Assembly (NCBI RefSeq): GCF_900110085.1
Contig: NZ_FOCK01000008.1
Coordinates: 102,913 to 166,912 of the forward strand
Length of the DNA: 64,000 bases
Reading direction: 5' to 3'
Source: Prevotella sp. ne3005
GTDB taxonomy: Bacteria > Bacteroidota > Bacteroidia > Bacteroidales > Bacteroidaceae
Shown here: piece by piece, positions 45,111 to 54,344 of the stretch
How the letters are laid out: the number at the start of each line of letters is the position of its first letter
Numbering within the stretch: position 1 is the first letter of the stretch
Translations under genes and position numbers: made by a program
Notes under the pieces: model-generated
The model's database searches: none
What the model was told of the DNA's origin: nothing
What the model saw: only the letters and a program-made list of their open reading frames with translations

Positions 45111-46592
45111 ATGAAAAAAATCAATTTCGTGCTGCTCGGCGTGATGCTGACAGCAGCAACAAAAGCCACCGCAGGCGGTATCTTAACCAACACAAATCAG
45201 AGTATCGACTTTCTCCGTAACCCGGCTCGTGACGCTGCCATCGGTCTCGATGGTGTCTATAGCAACCCTGCAGGTGTGGCTTTCCTCCCCGAAGGATTCT
45301 ATCTCGGCCTCAACTGGCAGTATGCCCACCAGACGCGTACTATCGAATCGACAAATCCCGTCTTTGCCCTGGGCAAGAAGAACAATGGCGCAACCACCAA
45401 AGTATTCGAGGGTGTGGCCGATGCGCCATGTATCCCATCCGTCCAGGCTGCCTATAATAAAGGTAACTGGAGTGTTCAGTTCAACTTCTCCGTCCCTGGC
45501 GGCGGTGGTGCCTGTGAGTTTAGCGACGGCCTCGGCTCTTTTGAGAGCGTGGTTGGCAACATCGCTCACCAACTGCAGCCACTCGGCGCTACCGGCTACG
45601 ATATGGATGGTTATATGCAGGGCCGCCAATACTATTTCGGTTTTCAGTTGGGTGCCGCCTATAAGATCACCCAGGATCTGTCGGTCTATGGAGGTCTGCG
45701 ACTGCTCTACGGTAATGCGACCTATAAGGCTAAGATCAGCAACATCATGGTAAACACCGAGGGCGGCTATTTGGACTTCAGCAGTTTTCTGCAGGGTGCA
45801 GAGACCACTGTCGATGGCGGCCTCAGCAAGGTAAATGCCGGTATTGCCCAGTATGAGGCAGCTGGGGTTCCCGTACCTGATGCACTCATTCAGCAGAAGG
45901 CCCAGTTGGAAGGTACAAAGCAGAGCCTGAATGCCCTGCAGAAATACTCACAGGGCGTGAACCTGCTCTGTAATCAGTCATCGGTGGGCATCGCCCCCGT
46001 CATTGGTGTCGACTATCGTATCGGCAAATTCAACTTCGCTGCAAAATACGAGTTCAAGACACAGATTCACATGAAGAACGAGTCGACCGTCAACGAGGCC
46101 AGTGAGATTCCTGCCGTCAACAAGTTCCGCGACGGTGAGAAGATTGACGAGGACTCTCCTGCACAGCTAGCCGTCGGCGCTATGTGGAACATCACCGATG
46201 ACGTCCGTCTGAACCTGGGCTACCACCACTTCTTTGACACAAATGTCAACTGGTACAATAACACCCAGGATATGCTTGACGGTGGTACCAACGAATACCT
46301 GGGAGGCGCAGAGTGGGATGTTACCGACAAGCTGACCATCAGTGCCGGTGGGCAGTTAACCCGCTATCAGCTGACTGACAAGTACATGAACGACATGTCG
46401 TTTGTGGTCAACTCCTATAGTTTCGGCTTTGGATTCAACTACAAGGTTGCCAACAACGTCACCTTGAAGGCTGCCTACTTCCAGACGAACTATGACCACT
46501 ATAAGCGCAATGATTATCCGCAGGCAGGTGTCAGTGACGACTTCACCCGTACCAACCGCGTCCTCGGTATTGGCTGCGACCTGAATTTCTAA
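45111..46592 (+). CDS. Outer-membrane transport protein, FadL/OmpP1 family
   Basis: FadL-type barrels take up hydrophobic compounds. From the ATG at 45111 the protein has 493 residues and a signal peptide (MKKINFVLLGVMLTAATKATAG); an ATG four codons earlier (45099) is an alternative. The mature protein starts with the family pattern DFLRNPARDAAIGLDGVYSNPAGVAFL, has alternating strands (LSVYGGLRLLYGNATYKAK; FNFAAKYEFKT; VRLNLGYHHFFD) and ends VLGIGCDLNF with a terminal Phe typical of outer-membrane barrels. It may be a fatty-acid or aromatic importer. It converges on priA. Confidence 0.9.
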   Translation: MKKINFVLLGVMLTAATKATAGGILTNTNQSIDFLRNPARDAAIGLDGVYSNPAGVAFLPEGFYLGLNWQYAHQTRTIESTNPVFALGKKNNGATTKVFEGVADAPCIPSVQAAYNKGNWSVQFNFSVPGGGGACEFSDGLGSFESVVGNIAHQLQPLGATGYDMDGYMQGRQYYFGFQLGAAYKITQDLSVYGGLRLLYGNATYKAKISNIMVNTEGGYLDFSSFLQGAETTVDGGLSKVNAGIAQYEAAGVPVPDALIQQKAQLEGTKQSLNALQKYSQGVNLLCNQSSVGIAPVIGVDYRIGKFNFAAKYEFKTQIHMKNESTVNEASEIPAVNKFRDGEKIDEDSPAQLAVGAMWNITDDVRLNLGYHHFFDTNVNWYNNTQDMLDGGTNEYLGGAEWDVTDKLTISAGGQLTRYQLTDKYMNDMSFVVNSYSFGFGFNYKVANNVTLKAAYFQTNYDHYKRNDYPQAGVSDDFTRTNRVLGIGCDLNF

Positions 46593-46596
46593 GGAT

Positions 46597-48843
46597 TTAC
46601 AACGGATCTACATCACAGTAGATCTGCAAAGAACTATAGCGCTTGTCCTGAAGCATCTGCTGCTGGGCAAGCGCTAAATATTGGCGGACCTCCGACATCT
46701 TCAGTCCCATCTCCAGTTTCAATATGAGTTTGCGGATGGCCAATGACTTGACCTTGGCCACGGCAGGTTTGTCGGGACCAAGAACCCTGGCACCGAACCA
46801 CTGGCGCAAACGGCTGGCCATCTCGATGCCCGCTGTCTCGACAAGGCTGTCGGAACGATGTTTCAGATAGACATAGACGAGTCGGTAATAAGGCGGATAG
46901 TGGAACTGCTGACGCTCGGCAATCAGAGAACGATAGAAGCCCATATAGTCATTCTGTACAACCTGTCGTATCAGTGGCAAATCAGGACTCTTTGTCTGCA
47001 GAATTACCAAACCGCGCTTACCCTTACGACCTGCCCTGCCACTGACCTGCGACATCATGGTAAAGGCATGCTCATAGGCCCTAAAATCAGGATAGTTCAA
47101 CATGGTGTCGGCATTAAGGATACCTACTACTGAGACCTTGTCGAAGTCGAGTCCCTTACTAATCATCTGGGTGCCGATGAGCAGGTTGGTACGTCCTGCA
47201 GCAAAATCACTGATGATACGCTCATAGGCCTGGCGGCTGCGGGTAGTGTCAAGATCCATGCGGGCAATACGCGCCTCCGGGAAGATCTCGCGCACCTCCG
47301 CCTCAATCTTCTCCGTACCATAGCCACGCGTCTGCAGTTGGGTACAACCACAGTTAGGACATTCCGTCGGTACCTGATAGGTGTAGCCACAATAATGGCA
47401 GGTCAGCTGATTCAGATGACGATGGAGAGTGAGTGACACATCGCAATGCTGACAATGGGGTACCCATCCACACTGCTTGCACTCAATGACAGGAGCATAG
47501 CCTCGACGGTTCTGGAACAGGATGGCCTGCTCGCCACGTTCCAACGCTTCGCGTACCTTATTTAATAATATGGGAGAGAAGGGGCCACTCATCATCTTCC
47601 GATGCTGCAGGTCCTTGATGTCGACAACCTGAACCTCAGGCAATTCGATTCCCTGATAACGCTGGAAGAGTTCCACAAGAGCATATTTGCCAGTCCGAGC
47701 ATTATGATAGGTCTCGAGTGAGGGTGTCGCCGTACCAAGTAGTGTCTTGGCACCAAACATCTGTGCCAGCATGATGGCTGCCGAACGGGCATGATAACGC
47801 GGGGCAGGATCTTGCTGTTTATAACTGGTCTCATGTTCCTCGTCGACAATGACAAGTCCAAGATGCTGGAAAGGCAACAAGACTGCACTTCGCGCCCCAA
47901 GGATGACCTCGTAAGGATTCTGCGAAAGCTGTTTCTGCCAGATTTCCACACGTTCGGCATCGGAGTATTTCGAGTGATAGATGCCTAGGCGATTGCCGAA
48001 CACACGACGGAGGCGGTCCATCATCTGTACTGTCAGGGCAATCTCTGGTAGGAGATAGAGCACCTGTTTCTTCTGTTCCAGCGCCTGCTGAATAAGATGA
48101 ATATAAATCTCTGTCTTGCCACTTGAAGTGACACCATGCAACAACGTCACGTTCTTTTTCAGGAAAGAGAACTGGATCTGATTGAAGGCATCCTGCTGGA
48201 CAGGACTGAGCGGTTTAATGTGCTCCGGATGAGGTTCACCACCATGATTCAAGCGTCCTATTTCTTTCTCATAAGTCTCAAGCAATCCTCGTTTCACAAG
48301 GGCGTTGACTGTAGGCAGGGAATGACCTTGATTCAGCAGCTCGTCGCGAGTCAGTTCACTGGGAGATCCCTGGTCCCAGCCGGAGATAGACAGGTAATCG
48401 ACAAAAGCCTTCAGTTGTTTGTCGGCCCGCTGCAACATATTCAAGGCAACATGAAGAGCCTGTTCGTTTTGGAAGGATGCAGCCAGCCTGATACACAGTT
48501 CCGTCTTGGGCTTATATCCGTCTTCAGCCTTCAGTCCTGAGGGCAGCGCGGCCTTATACACCTCTCCAAGGGGCGACATGTAATAGTCGGCAATCCACTG
48601 CCACAGTTTCAATTGCGTATCCAGAAGGATCGGGCTAAAATCAACCACCTGAAGGATATCTTTCGTCTGATATCCCTCAGGTGGCTGATGGTGTATGTTT
48701 GAGATGATGCCTATGTAGGTCTTGCTTCTGCCGAAAGGGACAACGACACGTGCTCCCACCTTTACTCTGCCTTCCTCAGAGGTCGGGACAGAATAGGTGA
48801 AGACACCGTCGAGCGGCAAAGGGAGGATGACATCAACAAACAA
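46597..48843 (-). CDS. priA: Primosomal replication restart helicase PriA
   Basis: PriA reloads the replisome at stalled forks. The 748-residue protein has the 3'-DNA-binding domain (MFVDVILPLPLDGVFTY; VVVPFGRSKTYIGII), Walker A GVTSSGKTE, DEEH in VIVDEEHETSYKQ, and the zinc-binding insertion with eight cysteines (CKQCGWVPHCQHC, then CHYCGYTYQ and CPNCGC). It is about 70 residues shorter than some Bacteroides PriA proteins, but all motifs are present. It starts 3 bases after the upstream barrel-protein gene. Confidence 0.96.
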   Translation of the reverse strand: MFVDVILPLPLDGVFTYSVPTSEEGRVKVGARVVVPFGRSKTYIGIISNIHHQPPEGYQTKDILQVVDFSPILLDTQLKLWQWIADYYMSPLGEVYKAALPSGLKAEDGYKPKTELCIRLAASFQNEQALHVALNMLQRADKQLKAFVDYLSISGWDQGSPSELTRDELLNQGHSLPTVNALVKRGLLETYEKEIGRLNHGGEPHPEHIKPLSPVQQDAFNQIQFSFLKKNVTLLHGVTSSGKTEIYIHLIQQALEQKKQVLYLLPEIALTVQMMDRLRRVFGNRLGIYHSKYSDAERVEIWQKQLSQNPYEVILGARSAVLLPFQHLGLVIVDEEHETSYKQQDPAPRYHARSAAIMLAQMFGAKTLLGTATPSLETYHNARTGKYALVELFQRYQGIELPEVQVVDIKDLQHRKMMSGPFSPILLNKVREALERGEQAILFQNRRGYAPVIECKQCGWVPHCQHCDVSLTLHRHLNQLTCHYCGYTYQVPTECPNCGCTQLQTRGYGTEKIEAEVREIFPEARIARMDLDTTRSRQAYERIISDFAAGRTNLLIGTQMISKGLDFDKVSVVGILNADTMLNYPDFRAYEHAFTMMSQVSGRAGRKGKRGLVILQTKSPDLPLIRQVVQNDYMGFYRSLIAERQQFHYPPYYRLVYVYLKHRSDSLVETAGIEMASRLRQWFGARVLGPDKPAVAKVKSLAIRKLILKLEMGLKMSEVRQYLALAQQQMLQDKRYSSLQIYCDVDPL

Positions 48844-48846
48844 GAC

Positions 48847-49485
48847 TTAGAAGAAATAAGCAACTGACAGCTGCCAAGCGTTCATCTTTCCATCATATTT
48901 GCCATTAAAGACGTCCTTAATGTCTTCGGCAGTGGAATGAACATCGAACTCACCTGTCTTACCCAGGGCTATATTATAATTTAGCGTTGCCTGGAAATGC
49001 TTGAGGAACATGGCGCCTGCTCCGATGTTGAAACTCAGGTTGGAAGAATTGAATTTCCAATCGGCAATCTGGCCGATAGACTTCTTTCCGCTCAGGTTAA
49101 ACCCGAACTGAGGACCCGCAAACACAAGGATACTGGCAACATCACCTACTCCGAAGGCAAAACGGGCATTGACAGGAATCTGAATGCTCTGCTGCTTGAT
49201 ACTCTCGCTAGCAACTGTGGCATGACCCTCCCTGCTTTCAAACTCAACATTGAAAGAACGCTGGTCAAAAAGAAGCGAGGCGTCGATACCCAAGCCGACG
49301 ACGGGTAACGTGAACTTTGCGGTAGGACCAATAAAGAAACCCATCTTATTCGAGGAATCAAACACGTCCTTACTAAAGCTCATACTCGTCAGATTAAGAC
49401 CGCCTTTCACACCATAGTCAATCTGTGCCTTTGCTGACATGGTTATCGCAGCCAGAAACATTACTAAGGAAATAATCTTTTTCAT
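48847..49485 (-). CDS. Small outer-membrane beta-barrel protein (porin/PorT-like family)
   Basis: The 212-residue protein has a signal peptide (MKKIISLVMFLAAITMSAKA) and then eight or more predicted strands: IDYGVKGGLNLTSMSF, MGFFIGPTAKFTL, IQIPVNARFAFG and the C-terminal MNAWQLSVAYFF with terminal Phe. The GVKGGLN start is typical of the outer-membrane beta-barrel family common in Bacteroidetes. The binding partner is unknown. It shares a transcript with priA, which is probably incidental. Confidence 0.85.
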   Translation of the reverse strand: MKKIISLVMFLAAITMSAKAQIDYGVKGGLNLTSMSFSKDVFDSSNKMGFFIGPTAKFTLPVVGLGIDASLLFDQRSFNVEFESREGHATVASESIKQQSIQIPVNARFAFGVGDVASILVFAGPQFGFNLSGKKSIGQIADWKFNSSNLSFNIGAGAMFLKHFQATLNYNIALGKTGEFDVHSTAEDIKDVFNGKYDGKMNAWQLSVAYFF

Positions 49486-49516
49486 AATTACATCTGTTTT
49501 AATTACATCTGGGCTG

Positions 49517-49548
49517 CAAAGATACGAATAAGAATGATAAAAACCAAA
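49517..49548 (-). promoter_or_regulatory. Promoter of the small barrel protein gene (and priA)
   Basis: On the minus strand TATCTTTG (49517-49524) lies 20 bases after TTTG (49545-49548), a full consensus match. Confidence 0.72.
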
Positions 49549-49568
49549 TAAAATCAGATTTTAACATA

Positions 49569-50603
49569 TTAATGACGCTGACGGCGCACTGTGACGCGGG
49601 CAGAACTGCCACCGCTGCTCTTTGAAGAAGACGACTTGGCTTTGGGGGCTTTGGAAGAACGCGAAGAGGATGATTTGGTCTTCGCAGACTTTGCAGACTT
49701 AGCGTTCACTGCCATCACATTATCTATGGAATCACGCTTGGCAGGGTCGCCGAAGATGGTCTTATGGAAGGCTGCCAACTCAGCCTCGATACGTTTCTGC
49801 TCGGCACTAAGTTTGTCGGCATCGCCATTGCAGAGTTGCAAGAGCGTCTTTCCCTGGGCATTATTCGTCTTATAGATCTTACCCTTATAGCTGTTCAGCG
49901 TGAAATAATCCGCCATCGACATGGTTGCTGCATTGTTTAGACTACTGGCCATCACCGTCTGGCGGTTGAGGAAGGGCTCCAGGTCGCCATATTTTACCCA
50001 GAAAAGCGGATATTGGGTGGACTCACCATCAAAGTCATCCTCACGCAACATCACCGGACAAAGGGCAAGCACCTTGATATGGAAAGAGGAATTTGCCTGG
50101 TCGTAGTAGGCACTCTCCTTCAGATAATATTTCTTCACCTCGGCAGAAGGGATATCGCTATTATCAACCTTTAGCTTACCATTTTGTTCCTCATAGAAGA
50201 TATGATAATTGTCGAGGATGGTCTTCATCTCCACTTTTGCTTCGTCGGAGAAGTTATCACTACCATCCGTCGGATACTCATAGACAGGAACATAGCCGTT
50301 TTGTGCGAGTTTGAAGATATAGGTAAACAGGTTGAGCTGCCTACCCTGAGGCTCTACCGGAAAGTAAAGACCGGCATTGGCATCCTCTGTGAGGTCGAGT
50401 TCGCGATAGATATCACGACGCCACACCACCTCCTCTGGCATCTCCACTGCTGTCGGGAACGTCAGCTGGGCACGCATAGACATGGCCGAGGAAGGATTCT
50501 GCTTCTGCTTTTGCTCGGCAGGTTGAACGCGACTTCTTTGTGGCTGGCCTAAGGCAGAGCCTGCCATCATCATTATCATAGTCAACAACAATAACTTCTT
50601 CAT
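49569..50603 (-). CDS. gldN: Type IX secretion protein GldN/PorN
   Basis: GldN/PorN joins the periplasmic ring of the type IX secretion system with GldK. The 344-residue protein has a signal peptide (MKKLLLLTMIMMMAGSALG), the family core VVWRRDIYRELDLTEDANAGLYFP and IFKLAQNGYVPVYEY, and a strikingly basic Ser/Lys tail (residues about 300-344, such as KAPKAKSSSSKSSGGSSARV). The tail is low complexity and probably disordered. It is the last gene of the porP-K-L-M-N operon, 7 bases after gldM. Confidence 0.95.
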   Translation of the reverse strand: MKKLLLLTMIMMMAGSALGQPQRSRVQPAEQKQKQNPSSAMSMRAQLTFPTAVEMPEEVVWRRDIYRELDLTEDANAGLYFPVEPQGRQLNLFTYIFKLAQNGYVPVYEYPTDGSDNFSDEAKVEMKTILDNYHIFYEEQNGKLKVDNSDIPSAEVKKYYLKESAYYDQANSSFHIKVLALCPVMLREDDFDGESTQYPLFWVKYGDLEPFLNRQTVMASSLNNAATMSMADYFTLNSYKGKIYKTNNAQGKTLLQLCNGDADKLSAEQKRIEAELAAFHKTIFGDPAKRDSIDNVMAVNAKSAKSAKTKSSSSRSSKAPKAKSSSSKSSGGSSARVTVRRQRH

Positions 50604-50610
50604 ATCTTCA

Positions 50611-52176
50611 TCATTTTACGATTACTTCCATTGGATTAGTGAGTGTTCGGGTCAAGCCATCGGGGCCAACAACTGTCACACGGGAGATATAGAACCGACG
50701 GTTGCGGGCCAGTCTGCGGAACGTCTCCTTTTGACGACCAGAGAACGAGGCACCCTCAGAGGCCATCGGAACAGCATTACCCATATTATCGAAGAACACA
50801 GTTTCAAAACTCTGCACCCGGAAGGCGATGTCGAGGATGCCATCGTCGATAGCTGCTCCGATATTATCGGCGGCCACCAACTGACCTTTCGACAGACCAC
50901 CACCCTTATAACGGGTGGGGTTGCCATGCTCATCCTTCATAGATATATAAGGTGTAGGATCAGGCAGTTTACGGACACGGAAGGTGTACTGTCCCATCTG
51001 TTGTGGACGCCCCGTATTGGTTGAGGTGACGGTTATCGTAGCATCCTGTCCAATCTTTGAAGGGCGGGCAATATATTTCCCGGGCCCCACAGCCCGCAAC
51101 GTTCCATTGGTCATCGAGGCATGTACCTTGTTGAGGGGCACGCCCGGCACACTGACACTGATGGGGTTGTTGTAGCCGGCATAAAGCATATTCATCAGGT
51201 CGGCAGAGACGGTGGCACTAGGATCTACGACAGTATAGTCCTGGGAGAACTCACGACGGATTCGGTCGCCATTGCCATTGACGGTTTCCATGTAGCCTTT
51301 CAGTGTGAAGTCGCCCGTCCGTCCACACACAGTCTCATAGAGGCCGTCGGCCAGATTCACCTTTTGTCCTCCTATATAGATATCAGGTACCTGCGTGGTA
51401 TCTACAGCAGCCATCACAATACGGGCAGAGAAGCGGTCGCCCCTGACAATGGTCTTGGAACTGGGTATCACGAAAGCGTCAAGCATATTGACACGGATAT
51501 CCTTCACATCGATGTTGGAAACGAGGGTGTGCAACACTTCCCCTTCGGCATAACGTACATCACTCTGCAGTTTGGACAGCAGTGTCACGGCTGCTGCTGC
51601 TGGCATGGATTCAAACATATACTCCTGCCAGTTCTTACCCAGCGTCCGGACCTTCTTTGGGACTTCCGTCGTCAGGTTACTGGCTATAATCTGCTTTTGC
51701 TTCTCATCAGTCACCATCGTCAGCATCCGTTCACGGAAAGCATTGATAGCATCATAGAGTTTCTGCCCCTGTCCACTGGTCGGCGACAGCATCACATGGT
51801 TGGCTGGCTCCTGATCTTCCTTGTTACGGAGGTTGTTGATATCTCCATCCTCTCCATCTGCCTCCTTGACAATAGCCAGTTTCAGGTTGGCGGCAAAGTT
51901 AAAGAGCGAGTCGCTCATCTGCTTCACCTGTTGAGCCTTGTCAAACCACGCTTTTGTCTTCTGCGGGTTGGCTTTCATCTGTGTATCGAAAGCTTCGTAG
52001 ATGGCATTGTTTTCTTTTGACGAGTTATTCGTGGTGCGGTTGAGGCTCTCCTCGACAATCGAGAAACCGTTGAGCACCTCATTAGAGACGTTCAGCGCCA
52101 ACATAGCCATCAAGACGACATACATCAGATTGATCATCTTCTGGCGAGGGGATATCGGACGTTTCTTTATTGCCAT
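50611..52176 (-). CDS. gldM: Type IX secretion motor protein GldM/PorM
   Basis: GldM forms with GldL the proton-driven motor of type IX secretion; its long periplasmic part reaches the outer-membrane ring. The 521-residue protein has a short cytoplasmic N terminus (MAIKKRPISPRQKMINLMYV), one membrane helix (about 14-33), and periplasmic domains ending RTLTNPMEVIVK. The family pattern MYVVLMAMLALNVSNEVLNGF is present. It starts 4 bases after gldL. Confidence 0.96.
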   Translation of the reverse strand: MAIKKRPISPRQKMINLMYVVLMAMLALNVSNEVLNGFSIVEESLNRTTNNSSKENNAIYEAFDTQMKANPQKTKAWFDKAQQVKQMSDSLFNFAANLKLAIVKEADGEDGDINNLRNKEDQEPANHVMLSPTSGQGQKLYDAINAFRERMLTMVTDEKQKQIIASNLTTEVPKKVRTLGKNWQEYMFESMPAAAAVTLLSKLQSDVRYAEGEVLHTLVSNIDVKDIRVNMLDAFVIPSSKTIVRGDRFSARIVMAAVDTTQVPDIYIGGQKVNLADGLYETVCGRTGDFTLKGYMETVNGNGDRIRREFSQDYTVVDPSATVSADLMNMLYAGYNNPISVSVPGVPLNKVHASMTNGTLRAVGPGKYIARPSKIGQDATITVTSTNTGRPQQMGQYTFRVRKLPDPTPYISMKDEHGNPTRYKGGGLSKGQLVAADNIGAAIDDGILDIAFRVQSFETVFFDNMGNAVPMASEGASFSGRQKETFRRLARNRRFYISRVTVVGPDGLTRTLTNPMEVIVK

Positions 52177-52180
52177 GTGA

Positions 52181-52840
52181 CTATACGTTCATCTTTTGCG
52201 TCATTGCCTCGATCATACGAGCATAGATCTTATTGAGCTCAGCAATTTGTGAAGCCATCTTACGGGTCTGCTCATTGATTTCATCGATGGTACCTATCTG
52301 TGAACTGGCACTCTTCAACTGCATCTCATAGACCTTGCAGATGCCTGTCAGCGTACGATTCAGATTCTCCATCTCCTCGGAATCAGTTGTCAGCTTCTGG
52401 CTCTGGGCAGAAACCTTCGATAGTGTTTCTGTCAGGCGTTTCAACTCGTCGACATAGCCGTTTGTCACAGCTTCAAGTTCAGAATTTGCAGGGGAATTTG
52501 CAGGGGGAACTGAGACTTTTGGAGTCGTCAATACATTCTGGGCTGATGAGGGTGGGGTTACTTCTACCTTCTCTCCGGGATGAATATCCAATTCCATCCC
52601 GTCGGTTGTCTTGTCGAACGGACGGTCGAAAGCGGAAAGGAAGAATACGATGACCTCTGTTCCCATTCCCAGGAATAGAAAAAAGTCTGCGCCATCCAAA
52701 TGGGTCAACTTAAATAGCGTACCCAAAATAACGATGGAGGCACCCCAACTATAAGCATAGTTCAGGAACGTCTGTCCCGGCACGCTGTCCATCCACTTCT
52801 GTAAGCGGTAGATGAGATTATATTTGCTATATCTTGTCAT
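52181..52840 (-). CDS. gldL: Type IX secretion motor protein GldL/PorL
   Basis: GldL is the inner-membrane stator-like partner of GldM. The 219 residues have two membrane helices (FLNYAYSWGASIVILGTLF at about 20-38 and FFLFLGMGTEVIVFFLSAF at about 50-68, the latter with the Glu needed for proton flow in the family) and a cytoplasmic coiled coil (LKRLTETLSKVSAQSQKLT). Its start overlaps the gldK stop by one base. Confidence 0.95.
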   Translation of the reverse strand: MTRYSKYNLIYRLQKWMDSVPGQTFLNYAYSWGASIVILGTLFKLTHLDGADFFLFLGMGTEVIVFFLSAFDRPFDKTTDGMELDIHPGEKVEVTPPSSAQNVLTTPKVSVPPANSPANSELEAVTNGYVDELKRLTETLSKVSAQSQKLTTDSEEMENLNRTLTGICKVYEMQLKSASSQIGTIDEINEQTRKMASQIAELNKIYARMIEAMTQKMNV

Positions 52841-54315
52841 TATTTCTTCCCTTTCTTTACTTTGGTTTTCTCACTGGTACTGTTGGCCAGGCTACGTACA
52901 CAACGGAAGCCGATATAACTTCGAGGCTGATTCTGGTATTCAGACGTACGCCAGGCAGAGCGTATATAGGACTCAGGGTCTTTCCAAGAGCCACCACGCA
53001 CACTCTTTTTCTTCAGACGATAGGGATCCTCAGGAGCCGCATTGTATTTTAACTGCGGGTTAATGTCGTTCATGGCCTCCACGCCTGCTTCAGTATAAAT
53101 GGTAGAGGTCCATTCTGCCACATTACCAGCCATATCGTAAAGGCCGTTTGTATTGGCGGCATAGATGCCCACCCGACTGGTAATCAGATTACCGTCTTTG
53201 GTGTAATTACCATCGTCGGGCTTGAAGTTAGCATAAAAGCAACCTTTTCCACTGGCCACATCTTCATTGTCCCACGGGAACTCATTCTGATCCTTACCAC
53301 GGGCTGCGAACTCCCATTCCGCTTCTGTTGGCAGACGATAGCGTTGCACATAACGGGCTGCAGGACCTAACCCTTTCAACAAATACTCCGTACGCCAGGC
53401 ACAGAAGGCATTGGCCTGCTCCCAGGTAACACCCACAACGGGGTAGTCATTATAGGCAGGATTCGAGAAATAGTAGCGGAGATACATCTCATTGTCGGCA
53501 TTGGGGAAATCATTTACCCAACAGGTGGTGTCGGGGAACACGTTGACGATATAGGTGTTCAGGAAATCCCAAGGGCCTGTCAGTTGACGGTTAATCGTCT
53601 CACGCACAATCCTGCCTTCATCATCGACATAGGCGGTATCCTTCGAAATCCACACCTGTTCATTGGGATCAACCGTCACATCCGTGTTCAGGTTTCGTTC
53701 CTGGGGATTCAGACGGTTGCGGCGCAGGGCTGCCGAGGCATAGTCATAAATCTCATAACGATAGTTCAGCTGACGATAATCCAACATCTTGTCACCAGTA
53801 ACGGGATTAGTAACATACATACCGTCGATAATCTCCTGTTCGTCTTCGTTCGGACGGCGGGGCAAGGGCTTCTTCCAGTTGAGTACCATACCTATCTCCT
53901 CACCATCTTTATCCGTCTTAACCGTCTTATAGGTCTCGTCAAATTCTGAAAGACGCTCCCGGAGAATAGAGTCACGGACATAATTCACAAACTGACGGTA
54001 CTTGGAGTTTGTGACCTCCGTCTCGTCCATCCAGAAACCATCAACGGAGATATCCCTGAGAGGTGTCTTCTTTCCCCACAGAGAGTCCTGTTTCTCCACG
54101 CCCATTTTCAAATGCCCCCGTTTCACGAGAACCATTCCATAGGGCGTGGGCTCGGTAAATGCCCGACCACCTGTGCCAGTCACCTCACCACCACTGGCAG
54201 ACATCATCTTACTGCCAAAACAGCTGGTCATAAAAAGTAAAAAGGTTAAAAGGTAAAAAGGTAAAAGCCTTTTTGCCCATCTCTTTTTACTCATCCGAAC
54301 TATTCTTTGTTCCAT
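52840..54315 (-). CDS. gldK: Type IX secretion lipoprotein GldK/PorK (SUMF1/FGE fold)
   Basis: GldK is an outer-membrane lipoprotein that builds the periplasmic ring with GldN. The 491-residue protein has a lipoprotein signal ending LLFMTSC and an FGE-sulfatase-like domain: MVLVKRGHLKMG, DETEVTNSKYRQF, YRLPTEAEWEFAARG, GNVAEWTS and SWKDPESYIRSAWR...IGFRCVR. The hydrophobic core of the signal (FYLLTFLLF) is encoded by an AAAAGGTAAAA-type DNA repeat (54236-54266). An internal ATG at 54292-54294 is an alternative start. It follows porP by 29 bases. Confidence 0.95.
   Translation of the reverse strand: MEQRIVRMSKKRWAKRLLPFYLLTFLLFMTSCFGSKMMSASGGEVTGTGGRAFTEPTPYGMVLVKRGHLKMGVEKQDSLWGKKTPLRDISVDGFWMDETEVTNSKYRQFVNYVRDSILRERLSEFDETYKTVKTDKDGEEIGMVLNWKKPLPRRPNEDEQEIIDGMYVTNPVTGDKMLDYRQLNYRYEIYDYASAALRRNRLNPQERNLNTDVTVDPNEQVWISKDTAYVDDEGRIVRETINRQLTGPWDFLNTYIVNVFPDTTCWVNDFPNADNEMYLRYYFSNPAYNDYPVVGVTWEQANAFCAWRTEYLLKGLGPAARYVQRYRLPTEAEWEFAARGKDQNEFPWDNEDVASGKGCFYANFKPDDGNYTKDGNLITSRVGIYAANTNGLYDMAGNVAEWTSTIYTEAGVEAMNDINPQLKYNAAPEDPYRLKKKSVRGGSWKDPESYIRSAWRTSEYQNQPRSYIGFRCVRSLANSTSEKTKVKKGKK
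54236..54266. repeat. AAAAAGGTAAAA repeat encoding the GldK signal-peptide core
   Basis: Four AAAAGGT(T)AAAA-type units stand in tandem at 54236-54266; read on the minus strand they give Leu/Phe/Tyr codons (TTTTTACCTTTTAACC...). This kind of unit is usually intergenic in Bacteroidales; here it supplies the hydrophobic part of a signal peptide. Confidence 0.7.
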
Positions 54316-54344
54316 GTCTTATCTTTTTTACTATCTTACCTTCC

